Shown one piece after another: positions 1 through 9,206 of a DNA stretch of 64,000 nucleotides. The position numbers and the translations under genes are program-made. The DNA comes from Pseudomonas sp. RIT-PI-S (GTDB lineage: Bacteria; Pseudomonadota; Gammaproteobacteria; Pseudomonadales; Pseudomonadaceae). Every line of letters starts with the position of its first letter. Positions within the stretch are counted from its first letter, which is position 1. The notes below the pieces were generated by a model. That model was not told the DNA's origin, did not search any database, and worked only from the letters and a program-made list of their open reading frames with translations. The DNA lies in NCBI RefSeq assembly GCF_025642975.1, contig NZ_JANZKJ010000001.1, positions 186,001-250,000 on the forward strand, given 5' to 3'.

Positions 1-314
1 AAGTTATGGAAGCGCTCGTTGTACTGGCGGGTGGAGGCGTCCACCTGGTCGAGCAGCTCGAAGATGGCGGCGGTGTCCTGGTCGCGCATCAGCTTGCCGA
101 TGAATTGCCTGTGCCGCTTGAGAGCGGCGTTGGCCGTATGTTTGGGGGCTTCCTCGAGGGCCCGGCGCAGCGGCTCCGTCAAGGGCAACTTGGCGAGCAG
201 GTCCGGCTTGAGCGTGGTCAAGCGCTCGCCAAGTTCGGTCAAGGCATGGAGCTCGCGCTTGACCTGGGTCTTGCTTTTTCCCTCACCGAGGGAGTCGTCG
301 TATGAATCAACCAT
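1..314 (-). CDS. darP: DarP/YjgA ribosome-associated protein, N-terminal part
   Basis: The minus strand is open from an ATG at 314 to the window edge and gives about 104 residues beginning [17 protein letters not shown]. Charged helical stretches follow, including [14 protein letters not shown] and [16 protein letters not shown], as in the DUF615 (YjgA, now DarP) family. Members of the family bind late 50S precursors and assist large-subunit maturation. The gene is divergent from pmbA, its usual neighbour in Pseudomonas. The C-terminal part lies outside the window. Family assignment is from sequence character and synteny. Confidence 0.85.
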   Translation of the reverse strand, partial: MVDSYDDSLGEGKSKTQVKRELHALTELGERLTTLKPDLLAKLPLTEPLRRALEEAPKHTANAALKRHRQFIGKLMRDQDTAAIFELLDQVDASTRQYNERFHN

Positions 315-423
315 GGGGGCCGTCCGCTGATAAACGCCGCCATGATAACCAGTCGGGGGCCGATTGTCCGGCCCGGCCAGCGCAGGCCCTTGCCGCGATC
401 CGTCTTGAAGTGTGGAGAATCCC

Positions 424-1770
424 ATGAAAGCAGTCCAAAGCGTTGGTCCCGAGGCCTTGCCGCTGCTGCAGCAGCAGGTCGAAGAGATCATTGCCGAAGC
501 CCGGCGTCAGGGCGCCAGCGCCTGTGAGGTCGCGGTGTCCCTGGAGCAGGGGCTGTCCACCTCTATTCGCCAACGCGAGGTCGAAACGGTTGAGTTCAAC
601 CGTGACCAGGGTTTTGGAATCACCTTGTACCTGGGCCAGCGCAAGGGCTCGGCGAGCACCTCGGCCAGCGGGCCTGAGGCCATCCGGGAAACCGTGGCGG
701 CAGCGCTGGCGATCGCCAAGCATACCTCTGAGGACGGAGCCTCCGGCCTTGCCGACGCCGCGCTAATGGCCAAGGCCTTACCCGCCCTTGACCTCTATCA
801 CCCTTGGGAGATCAGCCCGGAGGCGAGCATCGAGCTGGCCTTGGCCTGCGAGGCCGCAGCCTTCGATGCCAACCCCCTGATCCGCAATGCTGACGGTAGC
901 CAGGTGTCAACGCACCGCGGCTGCCGGGTGTACGGCAATAGCCATGGGTTTCTCGGCGGCTACGCTTCGACCCGGCACAGCCTCAGTTGCGTGATGATCG
1001 CCGAGGAAGGCGGGCAGATGCAGCGAGACTACTGGTACGACGTCAACCGTGAGGGGCATTTGCTGGCCTCGCCGGAGTCCATCGGCCGTAAGGCCGCCGA
1101 GCGTGCCGCCAGCCGCTTGGGCGCACGGCCGGTGCCTACCTGTGAAGTGCCGGTGCTGTTCGCTGCGGAGCTCGCAGGAGGGCTGTTTGGCAATTTCCTC
1201 TCCGCGGTGTCTGGTGGCAACCTGTATCGCAAGTCTTCGTTCCTTGAAGGCACCATGGGGCAGCAGCTGTTTCCCGAATGGCTGACCCTGGACGAGCGCC
1301 CACATTTGCCGCGTGCCTTGGGCAGTGCGGGCTTCGATGGTGACGGCCTGGCGACCTACGCCAAGCCATTCGTAGAAGGCGGCCGGTTGGTGTCCTACGT
1401 GCTGAGCACTTATTCGGGCCGCAAGCTAGGGATGCCCAGCACAGCCAACGCTGGCGGTGTGCATAACCTTTTCGTGACCCATGGTGATGAAGACCAGGCA
1501 GCACTCATTCGCCGCATGGGCCGTGGTTTGCTGGTTACCGAGTTGATGGGCAGTGGGCTGAACATGGTGACCGGCGATTATTCTCGCGGGGCTGCCGGCT
1601 ATTGGGTAGAAAACGGCGAGATCCAATTCCCGGTCCAAGAGGTGACGATCGCTGGAAACATGAAGGACATGTTCCGGCAGATTGTCGCCGTGGGGAACGA
1701 CCTGGAGCAGCGCAGCAATGTGCGAACCGGCTCGGTGTTGATCGAGCGGATGACGGTCGCGGGTAGCTAA
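424..1770 (+). CDS. pmbA: Metalloprotease-like protein PmbA/TldE
   Basis: A 448-residue U62-family protein. TldE (PmbA) pairs with TldD, which carries the metal site; the complex degrades unfolded peptides and matures microcin B17 and CcdA. Family landmarks visible are an N-terminal stretch reading [16 protein letters not shown], a middle [18 protein letters not shown], and a C-terminal [20 protein letters not shown]. No HExxxH motif is present, as expected for the E subunit. The ATG at 424 is chosen because GGAG lies 6 bases upstream; an in-frame GTG at 412 is less likely. tldD is not in the window. Length is normal for the family. Confidence 0.93.
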   Translation: MKAVQSVGPEALPLLQQQVEEIIAEARRQGASACEVAVSLEQGLSTSIRQREVETVEFNRDQGFGITLYLGQRKGSASTSASGPEAIRETVAAALAIAKHTSEDGASGLADAALMAKALPALDLYHPWEISPEASIELALACEAAAFDANPLIRNADGSQVSTHRGCRVYGNSHGFLGGYASTRHSLSCVMIAEEGGQMQRDYWYDVNREGHLLASPESIGRKAAERAASRLGARPVPTCEVPVLFAAELAGGLFGNFLSAVSGGNLYRKSSFLEGTMGQQLFPEWLTLDERPHLPRALGSAGFDGDGLATYAKPFVEGGRLVSYVLSTYSGRKLGMPSTANAGGVHNLFVTHGDEDQAALIRRMGRGLLVTELMGSGLNMVTGDYSRGAAGYWVENGEIQFPVQEVTIAGNMKDMFRQIVAVGNDLEQRSNVRTGSVLIERMTVAGS

Positions 1771-1824
1771 GCCACATAGAGCGCTTTCGGCTTTTTACAT
1801 GGCCATGCGTCTGCTTGGTTTGCG

Positions 1825-1858
1825 TTGAGATTGATTATCAACTAATAGTCAATCTCAA
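1825..1858. promoter_or_regulatory. Near-perfect 34-bp palindrome, candidate Fur operator for orfX-sodA
   Basis: The arms read TTGAGATTGA and TCAATCTCAA, and 14 of 17 symmetric pairs match. The AT-rich core contains TGATTATC and AATAGTCA, which resemble Fur hexamers. It lies 44 bp upstream of an orfX-sodA pair that is iron/Fur-controlled in P. aeruginosa. No U tract follows, so a terminator for pmbA is less likely. Fur binding is inferred, not shown. Confidence 0.5.
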
Positions 1859-1902
1859 GAGGTGCGCAGTTCATCTTCGCACGCCTACCTGCGGAGCCGG
1901 CC

Positions 1903-2346
1903 ATGGACCATTGGAAACAGATCATCGAGCGCGCCAACGCACTCTTCGCCCAAGGGCAATGGGTGGAGGCGCGCGAGCATTACCTGCGGGCGCTTGCCCT
2001 GGCGCAGATACTCTTCGCTCGGTGGGGGAACCCGGACGAGGCTGTCGCAGCGTTCGTGGTCGCCCACCACAACCTTGCAGACCTGCATCTACACCTGCAC
2101 CAGCCTGAGGAGAGCGCCGAATATCTGTGTGCTGCCCACGAGCAGTTGCTTGACGCCGCCCATCGGCACGACCTGCCAGGGCCGTTGCGCGAAGCAGCGC
2201 TTCGTCACAGCAATCGCACCTATACGGAACTGCTGGAGTTCATCGCCGTCCATGGCGAATACCCCCGCGCCGCGAGCCTGCTCGCCGGTGCCATGGGCCA
2301 ACAGTCGCGCCACCCCGGCGCTCATCCGCGATACGGAGTCCACTGA
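1903..2346 (+). CDS. Small helical protein of the sodA operon (orfX, PA4469-like)
   Basis: A 147-residue cytoplasmic protein with no signal peptide. It has repeated helical motifs of TPR character ([20 protein letters not shown] near residues 11-30) and a histidine-rich stretch [13 protein letters not shown]. By position it matches the uncharacterised orfX that precedes sodA in Pseudomonas fagA-fumC-orfX-sodA operons. GGAG stands 6 bases before the ATG, and the stop is 1 base before the sodA start, so the two are surely co-transcribed. Function is unknown; a part in iron-limited or oxidative-stress physiology is suggested only by context. Confidence 0.8.
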   Translation: MDHWKQIIERANALFAQGQWVEAREHYLRALALAQILFARWGNPDEAVAAFVVAHHNLADLHLHLHQPEESAEYLCAAHEQLLDAAHRHDLPGPLREAALRHSNRTYTELLEFIAVHGEYPRAASLLAGAMGQQSRHPGAHPRYGVH

Positions 2347-2347
2347 C

Positions 2348-2965
2348 ATGCCCCATACCTTGCCTGCGTTGCCCTATGCTTACGACGCGTTGGAGCCCCA
2401 TATCGATGCCAAGACCATGGAGATCCACCACACCAAGCACCACCAGACCTACATCAACAACCTGAACGCCGCGCTTGAATCCACCGAATACGCTGAGTGG
2501 CCGGTCGAAAAACTGCTGGGCGCTTACAACCAGCTGGATGAAAAACTGAAAGGGCCGGTCGCCAATAACGGCGGTGGCCACGCGAACCACTCGCTGTTCT
2601 GGACCGTCATGTCGCCTCAAGGCGGCGGCGCACCGAGCGCAGGCGTGCAAGAGGCGATCGACAAAGACGTCGGCGGCTTCGATGCCTTCAAGGACGCTTT
2701 CACCAAGGCCGCGATTAGCCGCTTCGGTAGCGGTTGGGCTTGGCTCAGTGTTACTCCAGAGAAAAAGCTGGTGGTGGAAAGCACCGCGAACCAGGACAGC
2801 CCGCTGATGAAGGGGAATACACCCATCCTGGGCTTGGACGTGTGGGAGCATGCCTACTATCTGAAGTATCAGAACCGCCGCCCAGAATACATCGGCGCCT
2901 TCTTCAACGTGATCAACTGGCCAGAGGTGGAAAAGCGCTATCAGGCTGCCGTTCGGGGCGTGTGA
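2348..2965 (+). CDS. sodA: Manganese superoxide dismutase
   Basis: A 205-residue superoxide dismutase that converts superoxide to hydrogen peroxide and oxygen in the cytoplasm. Metal ligands are visible as His27 (MEIHHTKHH), His81 ([11 protein letters not shown]), Asp164 and His168 ([10 protein letters not shown]). The GGGH context and Gln149 in STANQD are typical of the Mn rather than Fe enzyme. The start is set by GGAG 9 bases upstream (2335-2338) and by the family N-terminus, and it lies 1 base after the orfX stop. Expression under iron limitation is likely if the upstream palindrome is a Fur site. Confidence 0.97.
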   Translation: MPHTLPALPYAYDALEPHIDAKTMEIHHTKHHQTYINNLNAALESTEYAEWPVEKLLGAYNQLDEKLKGPVANNGGGHANHSLFWTVMSPQGGGAPSAGVQEAIDKDVGGFDAFKDAFTKAAISRFGSGWAWLSVTPEKKLVVESTANQDSPLMKGNTPILGLDVWEHAYYLKYQNRRPEYIGAFFNVINWPEVEKRYQAAVRGV

Positions 2966-3111
2966 GCATAGAGGCCGCTTCCCCGGGCCCCTCAGCCCTT
3001 GCTTCTGTAGGAGGCCCCAGGGCTGCCTGCTCTGGAGTCTGAGTTCTGGGGGAGCTGCGAAGCCTGCGAACTTAGGCCCGATAAGTTCGAAAACGTAGGG
3101 TTCGCAGGGCA

Positions 3112-3151
3112 CAGGGGGTTAGCGGGCTTCGCCCACTCCGAACACCCCCTG
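3112..3151. terminator. Hairpin between convergent sodA and ptsO
   Basis: CAGGGGG (3112-3118) pairs with CCCCCTG (3145-3151) around an inner GGGC-TTC-GCCC stem. Just upstream, CCTGCGAAC (3063-3071) and GTTCGCAGG (3100-3108) form a second perfect 9-bp inverted repeat. The pair fills the convergent gap and probably ends transcription from both sides. There is no clear U tract. Confidence 0.4.
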
Positions 3152-3161
3152 GGGGACCGGG

Positions 3162-3434
3162 TTATTCGCCTTCGTCGAATTTATCGTTGATCAGCGCGAC
3201 GAGGGCGTCCAGTGCTTCCTGGGCGTTTTCACCCTCGGTGCTCAGATGGATCTGGGTACCTTTGCCCGCCGCCAGCATCATCACGGCCATGATGCTTTTC
3301 CCGTCGACCAGGCTCGCTTCGGTTCGCCCTACCCGGACCTGGCAGGGGAAGCGGCCGGCAACGCCGACGAACTTGGCAGCGGCGCGCGCATGCAAGCCCA
3401 GCTTGTTGATGATGGTAATGTCGAGTGCGGGCAT
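3162..3434 (-). CDS. ptsO: Nitrogen-PTS phosphocarrier NPr
   Basis: A 90-residue HPr-fold protein. It takes phosphate from PtsP (EI-Ntr) and passes it to PtsN (EIIA-Ntr) in the regulatory nitrogen phosphotransferase chain. The phospho-accepting histidine is in KLGLHARAAAKF (His16), and the regulatory serine region is DGKSIMAVMMLAA. The ATG at 3434 is preceded on its strand by AAGGA. It is the last gene of the rpoN-hpf-ptsN-rapZ-ptsO operon, 20 bp after rapZ. Confidence 0.95.
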   Translation of the reverse strand: MPALDITIINKLGLHARAAAKFVGVAGRFPCQVRVGRTEASLVDGKSIMAVMMLAAGKGTQIHLSTEGENAQEALDALVALINDKFDEGE

Positions 3435-3454
3435 TGCGTGGTGAGTCCTTGGGT

Positions 3455-4312
3455 TCAGGTGAGGTCTCGATGGCGGACCTGCACGTTCCGAATGGTGCTT
3501 TGCAGCAGCTCGCCGAGCCGCTCGGTGAGGTAGACCGAGCGATGGTGCCCTCCCGTACAGCCAATGGCAACCGTCACATAGGCACGGTTGCTGGCAGCGA
3601 ACCGAGGTAGCCATTTAAGCAGGTAGCTGGATATATCCTGGAACATTTCCTCGACTTCCGGCTGGGCTGCGAGATAGTCGATTACTGGCTGTTCCAGGCC
3701 TGAGTGTTCGCGCAGCTCCGGCTTCCAATAAGGGTTGGGAAGGCAGCGCACGTCGAACATCACGTCGGCGTCCATCGGCATGCCGCGCTTGAACCCGAAA
3801 GATTCCAGCAGAAATGCCGTGCCGGCGTCCGGCTTGTTCAGCAGGCGCAGCTTGAGCATGTCGCGCAACTGATACAGGTTAAGGCTCGTGGTGTTGATCT
3901 TCAGGTCGGCAAGGTCGGCAATCGGCCCCAGCAGGTCGCTTTCCACCCGAATGGCTTCGGCCAGTGAACGGTTGGCGCTGGTCAGCGGATGCCGTCTACG
4001 GGTTTCTGAAAATCGCTTGAGTAGGGTGTCCTCATCCGCATCTAGGAACAGCACGTCGCAGTGGATGTGTTTATTGCGCACCTGCTCGAGCAATTCGGGG
4101 AAGCGCGAGAGATGGCTGGGCAGGTTTCGTGCATCGATGGAAACTGCTACCAGAGGCTGCGCCAGCTCCGTGTGAATGATCGCTCGCTCGGCGAGCTCGG
4201 GGAGGAGCCCGGCTGGGAGGTTATCGATGCAATAAAAGCCATTGTCTTCAAGCACATCGAGAGCGGTGCTTTTGCCGGAGCCGGAGCGACCACTAACGAT
4301 GACCAGGCGCAT
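3455..4312 (-). CDS. rapZ: RNase adapter RapZ
   Basis: A 285-residue protein with a P-loop near the N-terminus (GRSGSGKS, residues 8-15), a Walker-B-like DVLFLDAD, and the conserved C-terminal RapZ region with [11 protein letters not shown]. In enterobacteria RapZ binds the sRNAs GlmY/GlmZ and directs RNase E, so controlling glucosamine-6-phosphate synthesis. The pseudomonad partner RNAs are not known from this sequence. It lies 2 bp after ptsN and 20 bp before ptsO, linking it to the PTS-Ntr. Confidence 0.95.
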   Translation of the reverse strand: MRLVIVSGRSGSGKSTALDVLEDNGFYCIDNLPAGLLPELAERAIIHTELAQPLVAVSIDARNLPSHLSRFPELLEQVRNKHIHCDVLFLDADEDTLLKRFSETRRRHPLTSANRSLAEAIRVESDLLGPIADLADLKINTTSLNLYQLRDMLKLRLLNKPDAGTAFLLESFGFKRGMPMDADVMFDVRCLPNPYWKPELREHSGLEQPVIDYLAAQPEVEEMFQDISSYLLKWLPRFAASNRAYVTVAIGCTGGHHRSVYLTERLGELLQSTIRNVQVRHRDLT

Positions 4313-4314
4313 GG

Positions 4315-4779
4315 TCAGGCACCAGCCTGGGCGTTCACGACCACTTGGTACAGCGCCTGGCTGTCTTGGGCAGAACGCAGTCGATCACGTACATCTTTCC
4401 GATCCAGCATGCTGGCGATCTGGCGAAGTAGTTCAAGGTGAGCATCGGTCGCGGCTTCCGGGACCAACAACACGAAGATGAGGTCTACCGGGGCGCCGTC
4501 AATGGCATCGAAATCTACGGGGGCGGCGAGATGAAGCAGGGCGCTCATGGGGCTTTGGCAATTGGCCAGGCGACAATGCGGAATCGCGATACCGTTGCCG
4601 AACCCGGTAGAGCCCAGCCGTTCGCGAGCGATCAGCGCGGCCAGGACGTCTTGTTGTTTAACGTCGGGGAGGTCTTGGCAGATCAGGGTGGCGATCTGTT
4701 CGAGTACGCGTTTTTTACTGCCTCCCGGCACGTTCACTTGGGAACGGCCGGGGGTCAGGATCTGTTCTAGTCGGATCAT
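4315..4779 (-). CDS. ptsN: Nitrogen regulatory EIIA component PtsN
   Basis: A 154-residue EIIA of the fructose/mannitol type, the terminal phosphoacceptor of the PTS-Ntr. The active histidine is His68 in GIAIPHCR. The protein is regulatory rather than a sugar transporter; in Pseudomonas it influences carbon storage, potassium handling and sigma-54-dependent promoters. The ATG at 4779 gives the family N-terminus [13 protein letters not shown]; a longer reading into hpf is rejected. It follows hpf by 7 bp. Confidence 0.95.
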   Translation of the reverse strand: MIRLEQILTPGRSQVNVPGGSKKRVLEQIATLICQDLPDVKQQDVLAALIARERLGSTGFGNGIAIPHCRLANCQSPMSALLHLAAPVDFDAIDGAPVDLIFVLLVPEAATDAHLELLRQIASMLDRKDVRDRLRSAQDSQALYQVVVNAQAGA

Positions 4780-4786
4780 TGGGGGC

Positions 4787-5095
4787 TCAGCGAGCGGCCG
4801 CACCTTGCAGGTGGCTCTGCTGTTTTTCCTTATACTTGAGCAATTGCCGGTCGAGTTTACTAATGAGTAGGTCGATGGCCGCATACATGTCGTCGTGTTC
4901 AGCCTGGGCGACGACATCGGACCCGGGGACCCTGAGGGTCGCTTCGACTTTCTGTTTCTGTTTTTCGACTTCCATGATCACCTGCACGCTGGTGATCTTG
5001 TCGCAGTGCCGTTCGAGTTTGGCAAGTTTTTCGATCATGTAGTTACGCATGGCGTCGGTCACATCCAGCTGGTGCCCACTGATGTTGACTTGCAT
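4787..5095 (-). CDS. hpf: Ribosome hibernation promoting factor, short type
   Basis: A 102-residue HPF/YfiA-family protein (MQVNISGHQLDVTDAMRNYM at the start) that binds the 30S decoding site in stationary phase and favours 100S dimers. It lacks the C-terminal dimerisation domain of long HPF, so it is the short form, which normally works with RMF. A strong AAGGAG precedes the ATG at 5095. It is immediately downstream of rpoN. Confidence 0.93.
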   Translation of the reverse strand: MQVNISGHQLDVTDAMRNYMIEKLAKLERHCDKITSVQVIMEVEKQKQKVEATLRVPGSDVVAQAEHDDMYAAIDLLISKLDRQLLKYKEKQQSHLQGAAAR

Positions 5096-5126
5096 ACCGC
5101 TTCTCCTTATTGCCAGTGCATAAAGA

Positions 5127-5145
5127 GGCAGGCGAGAAACCTGCC
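5127..5145 (-). terminator. Hairpin between rpoN and hpf
   Basis: On the minus strand GGCAGG and CCTGCC enclose a 7-base loop and are followed by TCTTTAT. The short stem and modest U tract suggest partial termination or attenuation between rpoN and hpf, not a complete stop. Confidence 0.4.
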
Positions 5146-5212
5146 ACTGAAACGCTGGTGGCATTCCGGGTGCGGCGCTGGCGCCAGCGGAGGCCTGCAA
5201 GCCCGGACCAGG

Positions 5213-6721
5213 CTACATCAACCGCTTGCGTTCGCTGGAAGGCGCGATCCCGAGGGACTCACGGTACTTGGCGACAGTGCGGCGTGCTACCTGAATGCCT
5301 TGTGCCTCCAGTAAACCAGCGATCTTGCTGTCACTCAACGGCTTTTTCTGATTTTCCGCCGCCACCAGTTTCTTGATGATCGCCCGAATGGCCGTGGACG
5401 AGCATTCGCCGCCCTCGGACGTGCTTACATGACTGGAGAAAAAGTATTTCAGTTCATATATGCCGCGGGGAGTGTGCATGTACTTTTGCGTGGTGACCCG
5501 GGAAATGGTCGATTCATGCATCCCGACGGCCTCGGCGATGTCATGCAGGACCAACGGCTTCATGGCCTCATCACCGTAATCGAGGAAGCCGCGCTGATGC
5601 TCTACGATCTGGGTCGCTACCTTCATCAGCGTTTCGTTACGGCTTTGCAGGCTCTTGATGAACCACCGCGCTTCCTGCAGTTGGTTACGCATGAAAGTGT
5701 TGTCCGCGCTGCTGTCGGCGCGTCGAACGAAGCCTGCATATTGCGGGTTCACGCGTAGGCGCGGCATGGACTCTTGGTTGAGTTCGACCAACCAGCGGTC
5801 GCTGTCCTTGCGCACGATCACGTCGGGCACCACGTATTCAGGCTCGCTGGATTCGATCTGCGAGCCGGGCCGCGGATTGAGGCTCTGCACCAGCTCGATG
5901 ACTTGGCGGAGCTCGTCTTCCTTGAGTTTCATCCGGCGCATCAGTTGGCTGTAATCGCGGCTGCCAAGCAACTCGATGAAATCGGTGACCAGCCGTTGCG
6001 CTTCGGCGAGCCAAGGTGTTTTTGCTGGCAATTGACGCAACTGTAGCGCCAGGCATTCACCCAGGTTCCGGGCGCCGATACCTGCGGGCTCGAATTGCTG
6101 AATGCGGTGGAGCACGGCCTCTACTTCATCCAGTTCGATGTCGAGTTCCGGATCGAAGGACTGGCAGACCTCCTCGAGGCTTTCCTCCAGGTAGCCCTGG
6201 CTGTTGATGCAGTCGATCAGGGTGACTGCGATCAAACGATCGTTATCCGACATGGGGGCGAGGTTGAGCTGCCACAGCAGATGGCTTTGCAGGCTCTCGC
6301 CCACGGACGTGCGCGTGGTGAAGTCCCAATCATCGTCATCGCCACTTGGCAGGCTGCTGGCGCTGGTCTGGTAGATGTCCTCCCAAGCGGTATCCACCGG
6401 AAGCTCATCGGGGATTCGTTCGCTCCAGTCACCTTCTTCACCGCCTTCCGATGGTGTTGCGCTTTCCTGAAAATTGGCTTCCTGGAATGGCGCTTCCTGG
6501 GGCTCGGACGGGCTGGTGTGCTCTACTTTGTCCGCGAGGGGGTCGGTATTGTCGAAGTCGTCGCCATCTTCCTGGCGTTCGAGCATCGGGTTGGATTCGA
6601 GCGCCTCCTGGATTTCCTGTTGTAGGTCCAGGGTAGAAAGCTGGAGAAGGCGGATGGCCTGTTGCAACTGCGGCGTCATCGTCAGTTGCTGGCCCATCTT
6701 GAGGACAAGCGATGGTTTCAT
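5213..6721 (-). CDS. rpoN: RNA polymerase sigma-54 factor RpoN
   Basis: A 502-residue sigma-54. Region I is the glutamine-rich N-terminus ([20 protein letters not shown], from residue 8), followed by an acidic linker, the core-binding domain, the helix-turn-helix and the RpoN box [12 protein letters not shown] close to the C-terminus. It directs polymerase to -24/-12 promoters activated by AAA+ enhancer-binding proteins. The ATG at 6721 is chosen from the family start [13 protein letters not shown]; an ORF reading begins 22 codons upstream without family support. A separate promoter just upstream is likely. Confidence 0.98.
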   Translation of the reverse strand: MKPSLVLKMGQQLTMTPQLQQAIRLLQLSTLDLQQEIQEALESNPMLERQEDGDDFDNTDPLADKVEHTSPSEPQEAPFQEANFQESATPSEGGEEGDWSERIPDELPVDTAWEDIYQTSASSLPSGDDDDWDFTTRTSVGESLQSHLLWQLNLAPMSDNDRLIAVTLIDCINSQGYLEESLEEVCQSFDPELDIELDEVEAVLHRIQQFEPAGIGARNLGECLALQLRQLPAKTPWLAEAQRLVTDFIELLGSRDYSQLMRRMKLKEDELRQVIELVQSLNPRPGSQIESSEPEYVVPDVIVRKDSDRWLVELNQESMPRLRVNPQYAGFVRRADSSADNTFMRNQLQEARWFIKSLQSRNETLMKVATQIVEHQRGFLDYGDEAMKPLVLHDIAEAVGMHESTISRVTTQKYMHTPRGIYELKYFFSSHVSTSEGGECSSTAIRAIIKKLVAAENQKKPLSDSKIAGLLEAQGIQVARRTVAKYRESLGIAPSSERKRLM

Positions 6722-6768
6722 GGCGTGAGCTTGACACCTTGTTTGCCGGCGCGGTGCGCCATCCACAA

Positions 6769-6807
6769 CAGGTGCTCCATTGAGCACCTGAATTTAAGCA
6801 AATTATA
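6769..6807 (-). promoter_or_regulatory. Candidate rpoN promoter with 5' leader hairpin
   Basis: On the minus strand a consensus -10 TATAAT lies at 6807-6802, with no good -35. A transcript from it would begin near 6795. It would at once contain a perfect 9-bp hairpin, CAGGTGCTC/GAGCACCTG with a 4-base loop, at 6769-6790, ahead of the rpoN start at 6721. The hairpin could instead end lptB read-through, but no U tract follows it. Confidence 0.4.
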
Positions 6808-6845
6808 TGCCTGAAACCGAGGCGTTTGCCTAGGGGTCTTTGCGT

Positions 6846-7571
6846 TTACAGGCGGAACTCATGCCCCAGGTAAACTTCTTTGACCAGCTCGTTAGCGAGA
6901 ATAGTCGCCGAATCCCCTTCTGCAATCAATTGGCCATCGTTCACGATGTAGGCGATTTCACAGATATCCAGGGTTTCGCGCACGTTGTGGTCGGTGATCA
7001 ACACGCCGATGCCCTTGGCTTTGAGCTGATGGATGATCTGCTTGATGTCACCCACGGAAATGGGGTCTACGCCGGCGAATGGTTCATCGAGCAAGATGAA
7101 TTTCGGTGCGGTAGCCAAGGCTCTTGCGATCTCTACACGACGGCGCTCGCCGCCCGAGAGGCTCATGCCGAGATTGTCCCGGATATGGGTAATGTGGAAT
7201 TCCTGCAGCAGGTTTTCGAGCGTCTTGCGGCGGCCGGCGCTGTCCAGGTCCTTGCGGGTTTCGAGGATGGCCATGATGTTATTGGCCACCGTCAGCTTGC
7301 GGAAGATCGACGCTTCCTGTGGCAAATAACCGATGCCGGCCTTGGCTCGGCCATGCATGGGCTGGTGGCTGACGTCCAGATCATCGATCAATACCCGGCC
7401 CTGGTCGGCCTGCACCAGCCCTACGATCATGTAGAAGCAGGTCGTCTTGCCTGCACCGTTTGGCCCGAGCAGGCCTACGATCTGCCCGCTGTCGATGGAC
7501 AAGCTGACGTCCCGGACCACTTGCCGGCTTTTGTAGCTTTTGGCCAGATGCTGGGCCTTCAACGTTGCCAT
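6846..7571 (-). CDS. lptB: LPS export ABC transporter ATP-binding protein LptB
   Basis: A 241-residue ABC ATPase. Walker A is GPNGAGKTT (residues 34-42), the signature is LSGGERRR, and Walker B is [12 protein letters not shown]. Two LptB subunits power LptFG, which extract LPS from the inner membrane and push it along the LptC-LptA bridge. The start overlaps the lptA stop by one base (TAATG), so translation is coupled. lptFG lie elsewhere. Confidence 0.97.
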   Translation of the reverse strand: MATLKAQHLAKSYKSRQVVRDVSLSIDSGQIVGLLGPNGAGKTTCFYMIVGLVQADQGRVLIDDLDVSHQPMHGRAKAGIGYLPQEASIFRKLTVANNIMAILETRKDLDSAGRRKTLENLLQEFHITHIRDNLGMSLSGGERRRVEIARALATAPKFILLDEPFAGVDPISVGDIKQIIHQLKAKGIGVLITDHNVRETLDICEIAYIVNDGQLIAEGDSATILANELVKEVYLGHEFRL

Positions 7572-8116
7572 TACTGCGCCTTCTGCGGCTGGTCGGTTTT
7601 CTTCTTCGGCTGGATCACCATGTCGATCCGAGGACGTGGCGCGGTGATCTTAGTCCCGGTGGCGCGACCGGCGTTGACCACCTGGCGCACGGTGTCATAA
7701 ACGATCTTCTCGCCTTCGGAAGTGTTGCCGTCGTTGATGACTTTCGCCTTGTCGATCAGCACGATGCGGTCTTGCGAAGCAAAGTACTGGATGGTCACGC
7801 CGTAGGCTTGCACGATGGGTTTGTCCACGGCGGGCTTCTGCTCGTAGTACGCCAGGTTACCCACGGCCGTGAACACGTCCACGTCGCCATTGGCGGCGCG
7901 CGTGACCGTGACCTTGTTGCCGGTAATTTTCATCGAGCCCTGAGTAATGACCACGCCGCCGGTATAAACGGCCACGCCCTGCTTGTCATCAAGCTGGGCA
8001 TCATCGGACTGGATATGAATGGGCTGATCCCGATCGGTGGGCAGCGCCAAGACGTTCACGCTTCCCAGTGCCGCGCCCAGGCCAAGCAGGAAGGGGAGGG
8101 TTTTAACGAGCCTCAT
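7571..8116 (-). CDS. lptA: Periplasmic LPS transport protein LptA
   Basis: A 181-residue OstA/LptA-fold protein with a cleavable signal peptide (hydrophobic [18 protein letters not shown]). It then reads [32 protein letters not shown], typical of the beta-jellyroll bridge that shields lipid A across the periplasm. A proline- and lysine-rich tail ends the protein. The start overlaps lptC by 14 bp and the stop overlaps lptB by one base. Confidence 0.94.
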   Translation of the reverse strand: MRLVKTLPFLLGLGAALGSVNVLALPTDRDQPIHIQSDDAQLDDKQGVAVYTGGVVITQGSMKITGNKVTVTRAANGDVDVFTAVGNLAYYEQKPAVDKPIVQAYGVTIQYFASQDRIVLIDKAKVINDGNTSEGEKIVYDTVRQVVNAGRATGTKITAPRPRIDMVIQPKKKTDQPQKAQ

Positions 8117-8675
8117 ACTGTCCTCTTACAGTGGACAGCAAGTGGATCTTGCTGTCGTTCAAATACGCTTTCATTCCCTTGGCAGTCGTAACGCCACCGG
8201 CGCCGTCGATTCTAACGTCTTGGTCGGTTTCCGCATATTGCTTCTGCGGGAAGACTGTCGCGCGGGAGGTGGTGATCACGGTAGTGCGCTGTTGCTGGTC
8301 GGTGCGGTTGAGCCGCACCGCTTCGATCAGCTCGACCTGAGTGCCGTCGGGATTTACCTCGGCGCGTTCGCTACGCACATGCCAAGGGAACGGCGTACCA
8401 CGGTAGATATCCATCACCGGCTTGCTGACATGGCTGACTTCACTGGCCTTGAAGTGTTCGACCTTATCGGCAGTCATTTCGTATTGCATCTTGCCGTCGG
8501 GCAGGTACTGCACGGTGTGGGCGTTGATCGCATAGTAGTCGATGGTCGCGGCGTCGACACTGGCCTTGGGGTTGTCAAGGAATCGCGCAGGGCTGACGTT
8601 CCAATAGCCTACTGCGATCAACAGGGCCACCAATGGCAGCGCAATGGCAAGCCTGAGCAACTTTCGGTTTGGCAT
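8103..8675 (-). CDS. lptC: LPS export protein LptC
   Basis: A 190-residue bitopic inner-membrane protein. One N-terminal membrane segment (LLRLAIALPLVALLIAVGYW) is followed by a periplasmic jellyroll domain that receives LPS from LptB2FG and hands it to LptA. It lies 6 bp after kdsC and overlaps lptA by 14 bp. The family is poorly conserved, so assignment rests on topology, size and the lptC-lptA-lptB order. Confidence 0.92.
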   Translation of the reverse strand: MPNRKLLRLAIALPLVALLIAVGYWNVSPARFLDNPKASVDAATIDYYAINAHTVQYLPDGKMQYEMTADKVEHFKASEVSHVSKPVMDIYRGTPFPWHVRSERAEVNPDGTQVELIEAVRLNRTDQQQRTTVITTSRATVFPQKQYAETDQDVRIDGAGGVTTAKGMKAYLNDSKIHLLSTVRGQYEAR

Positions 8676-8681
8676 GAGAAC

Positions 8682-9206
8682 CTACAGGTAATGATTCAGC
8701 GCGGCATCAAGGTTGCCTTGGCCGCGCAGGATAAGTTCGCAATATTCCCGGGCCGCACCTTCCCCGCCCTTGGCCTGGGTCACCCCGTGGGCGTGCTGGC
8801 GAACGAAGTCGGCGGCATTGGCCACTGCCATGCCCAGGCCGACCCGGCGAATTACCGGCAGGTCGGGAAGGTCGTCGCCCAGGTGTGCTACCTGCTCATA
8901 GGACAGGCCTAGCACGCCCAGGAGTTCATCAAGCACGGCAAGTTTGTCTTCGCGCCCCTGATACACGTAAGGAATGCCCAGGTTCCGCGCGCGCCGCTCG
9001 GTGGCCGGGCTGTTGCGCCCGCTGATGATGGCGGTCTTGACCCCACTGGCCATCAACATCTTGATGCCCTGACCATCAAGCGTATTGAACGCCTTCATTT
9101 CAGAGCCGTCTTCAAGAAAGTACAAGCGGCCATCGGTGAGTACGCCATCGACATCGAAAATGGCCAGTTTGATCCGGCTCGCTCGTGCTAGCAGCGACTG
9201 ATCCAT
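8682..9206 (-). CDS. kdsC: 3-deoxy-D-manno-octulosonate 8-phosphate phosphatase KdsC
   Basis: A 174-residue HAD-family phosphatase without a cap domain. Motif I is IFDVDGVLTDGR with the catalytic aspartates; motif II has the serine of AIISGR; motif III/IV is HLGDDLPDLPV. It releases phosphate from Kdo-8-phosphate in Kdo and inner-core LPS synthesis. The start overlaps the kdsD stop by one base. Confidence 0.96.
   Translation of the reverse strand: MDQSLLARASRIKLAIFDVDGVLTDGRLYFLEDGSEMKAFNTLDGQGIKMLMASGVKTAIISGRNSPATERRARNLGIPYVYQGREDKLAVLDELLGVLGLSYEQVAHLGDDLPDLPVIRRVGLGMAVANAADFVRQHAHGVTQAKGGEGAAREYCELILRGQGNLDAALNHYL

Noticed and set aside
1825..1858. The palindrome as a terminator of pmbA
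   Set aside because: The stem is AT-rich and no U tract follows; location before orfX-sodA suits an operator better.
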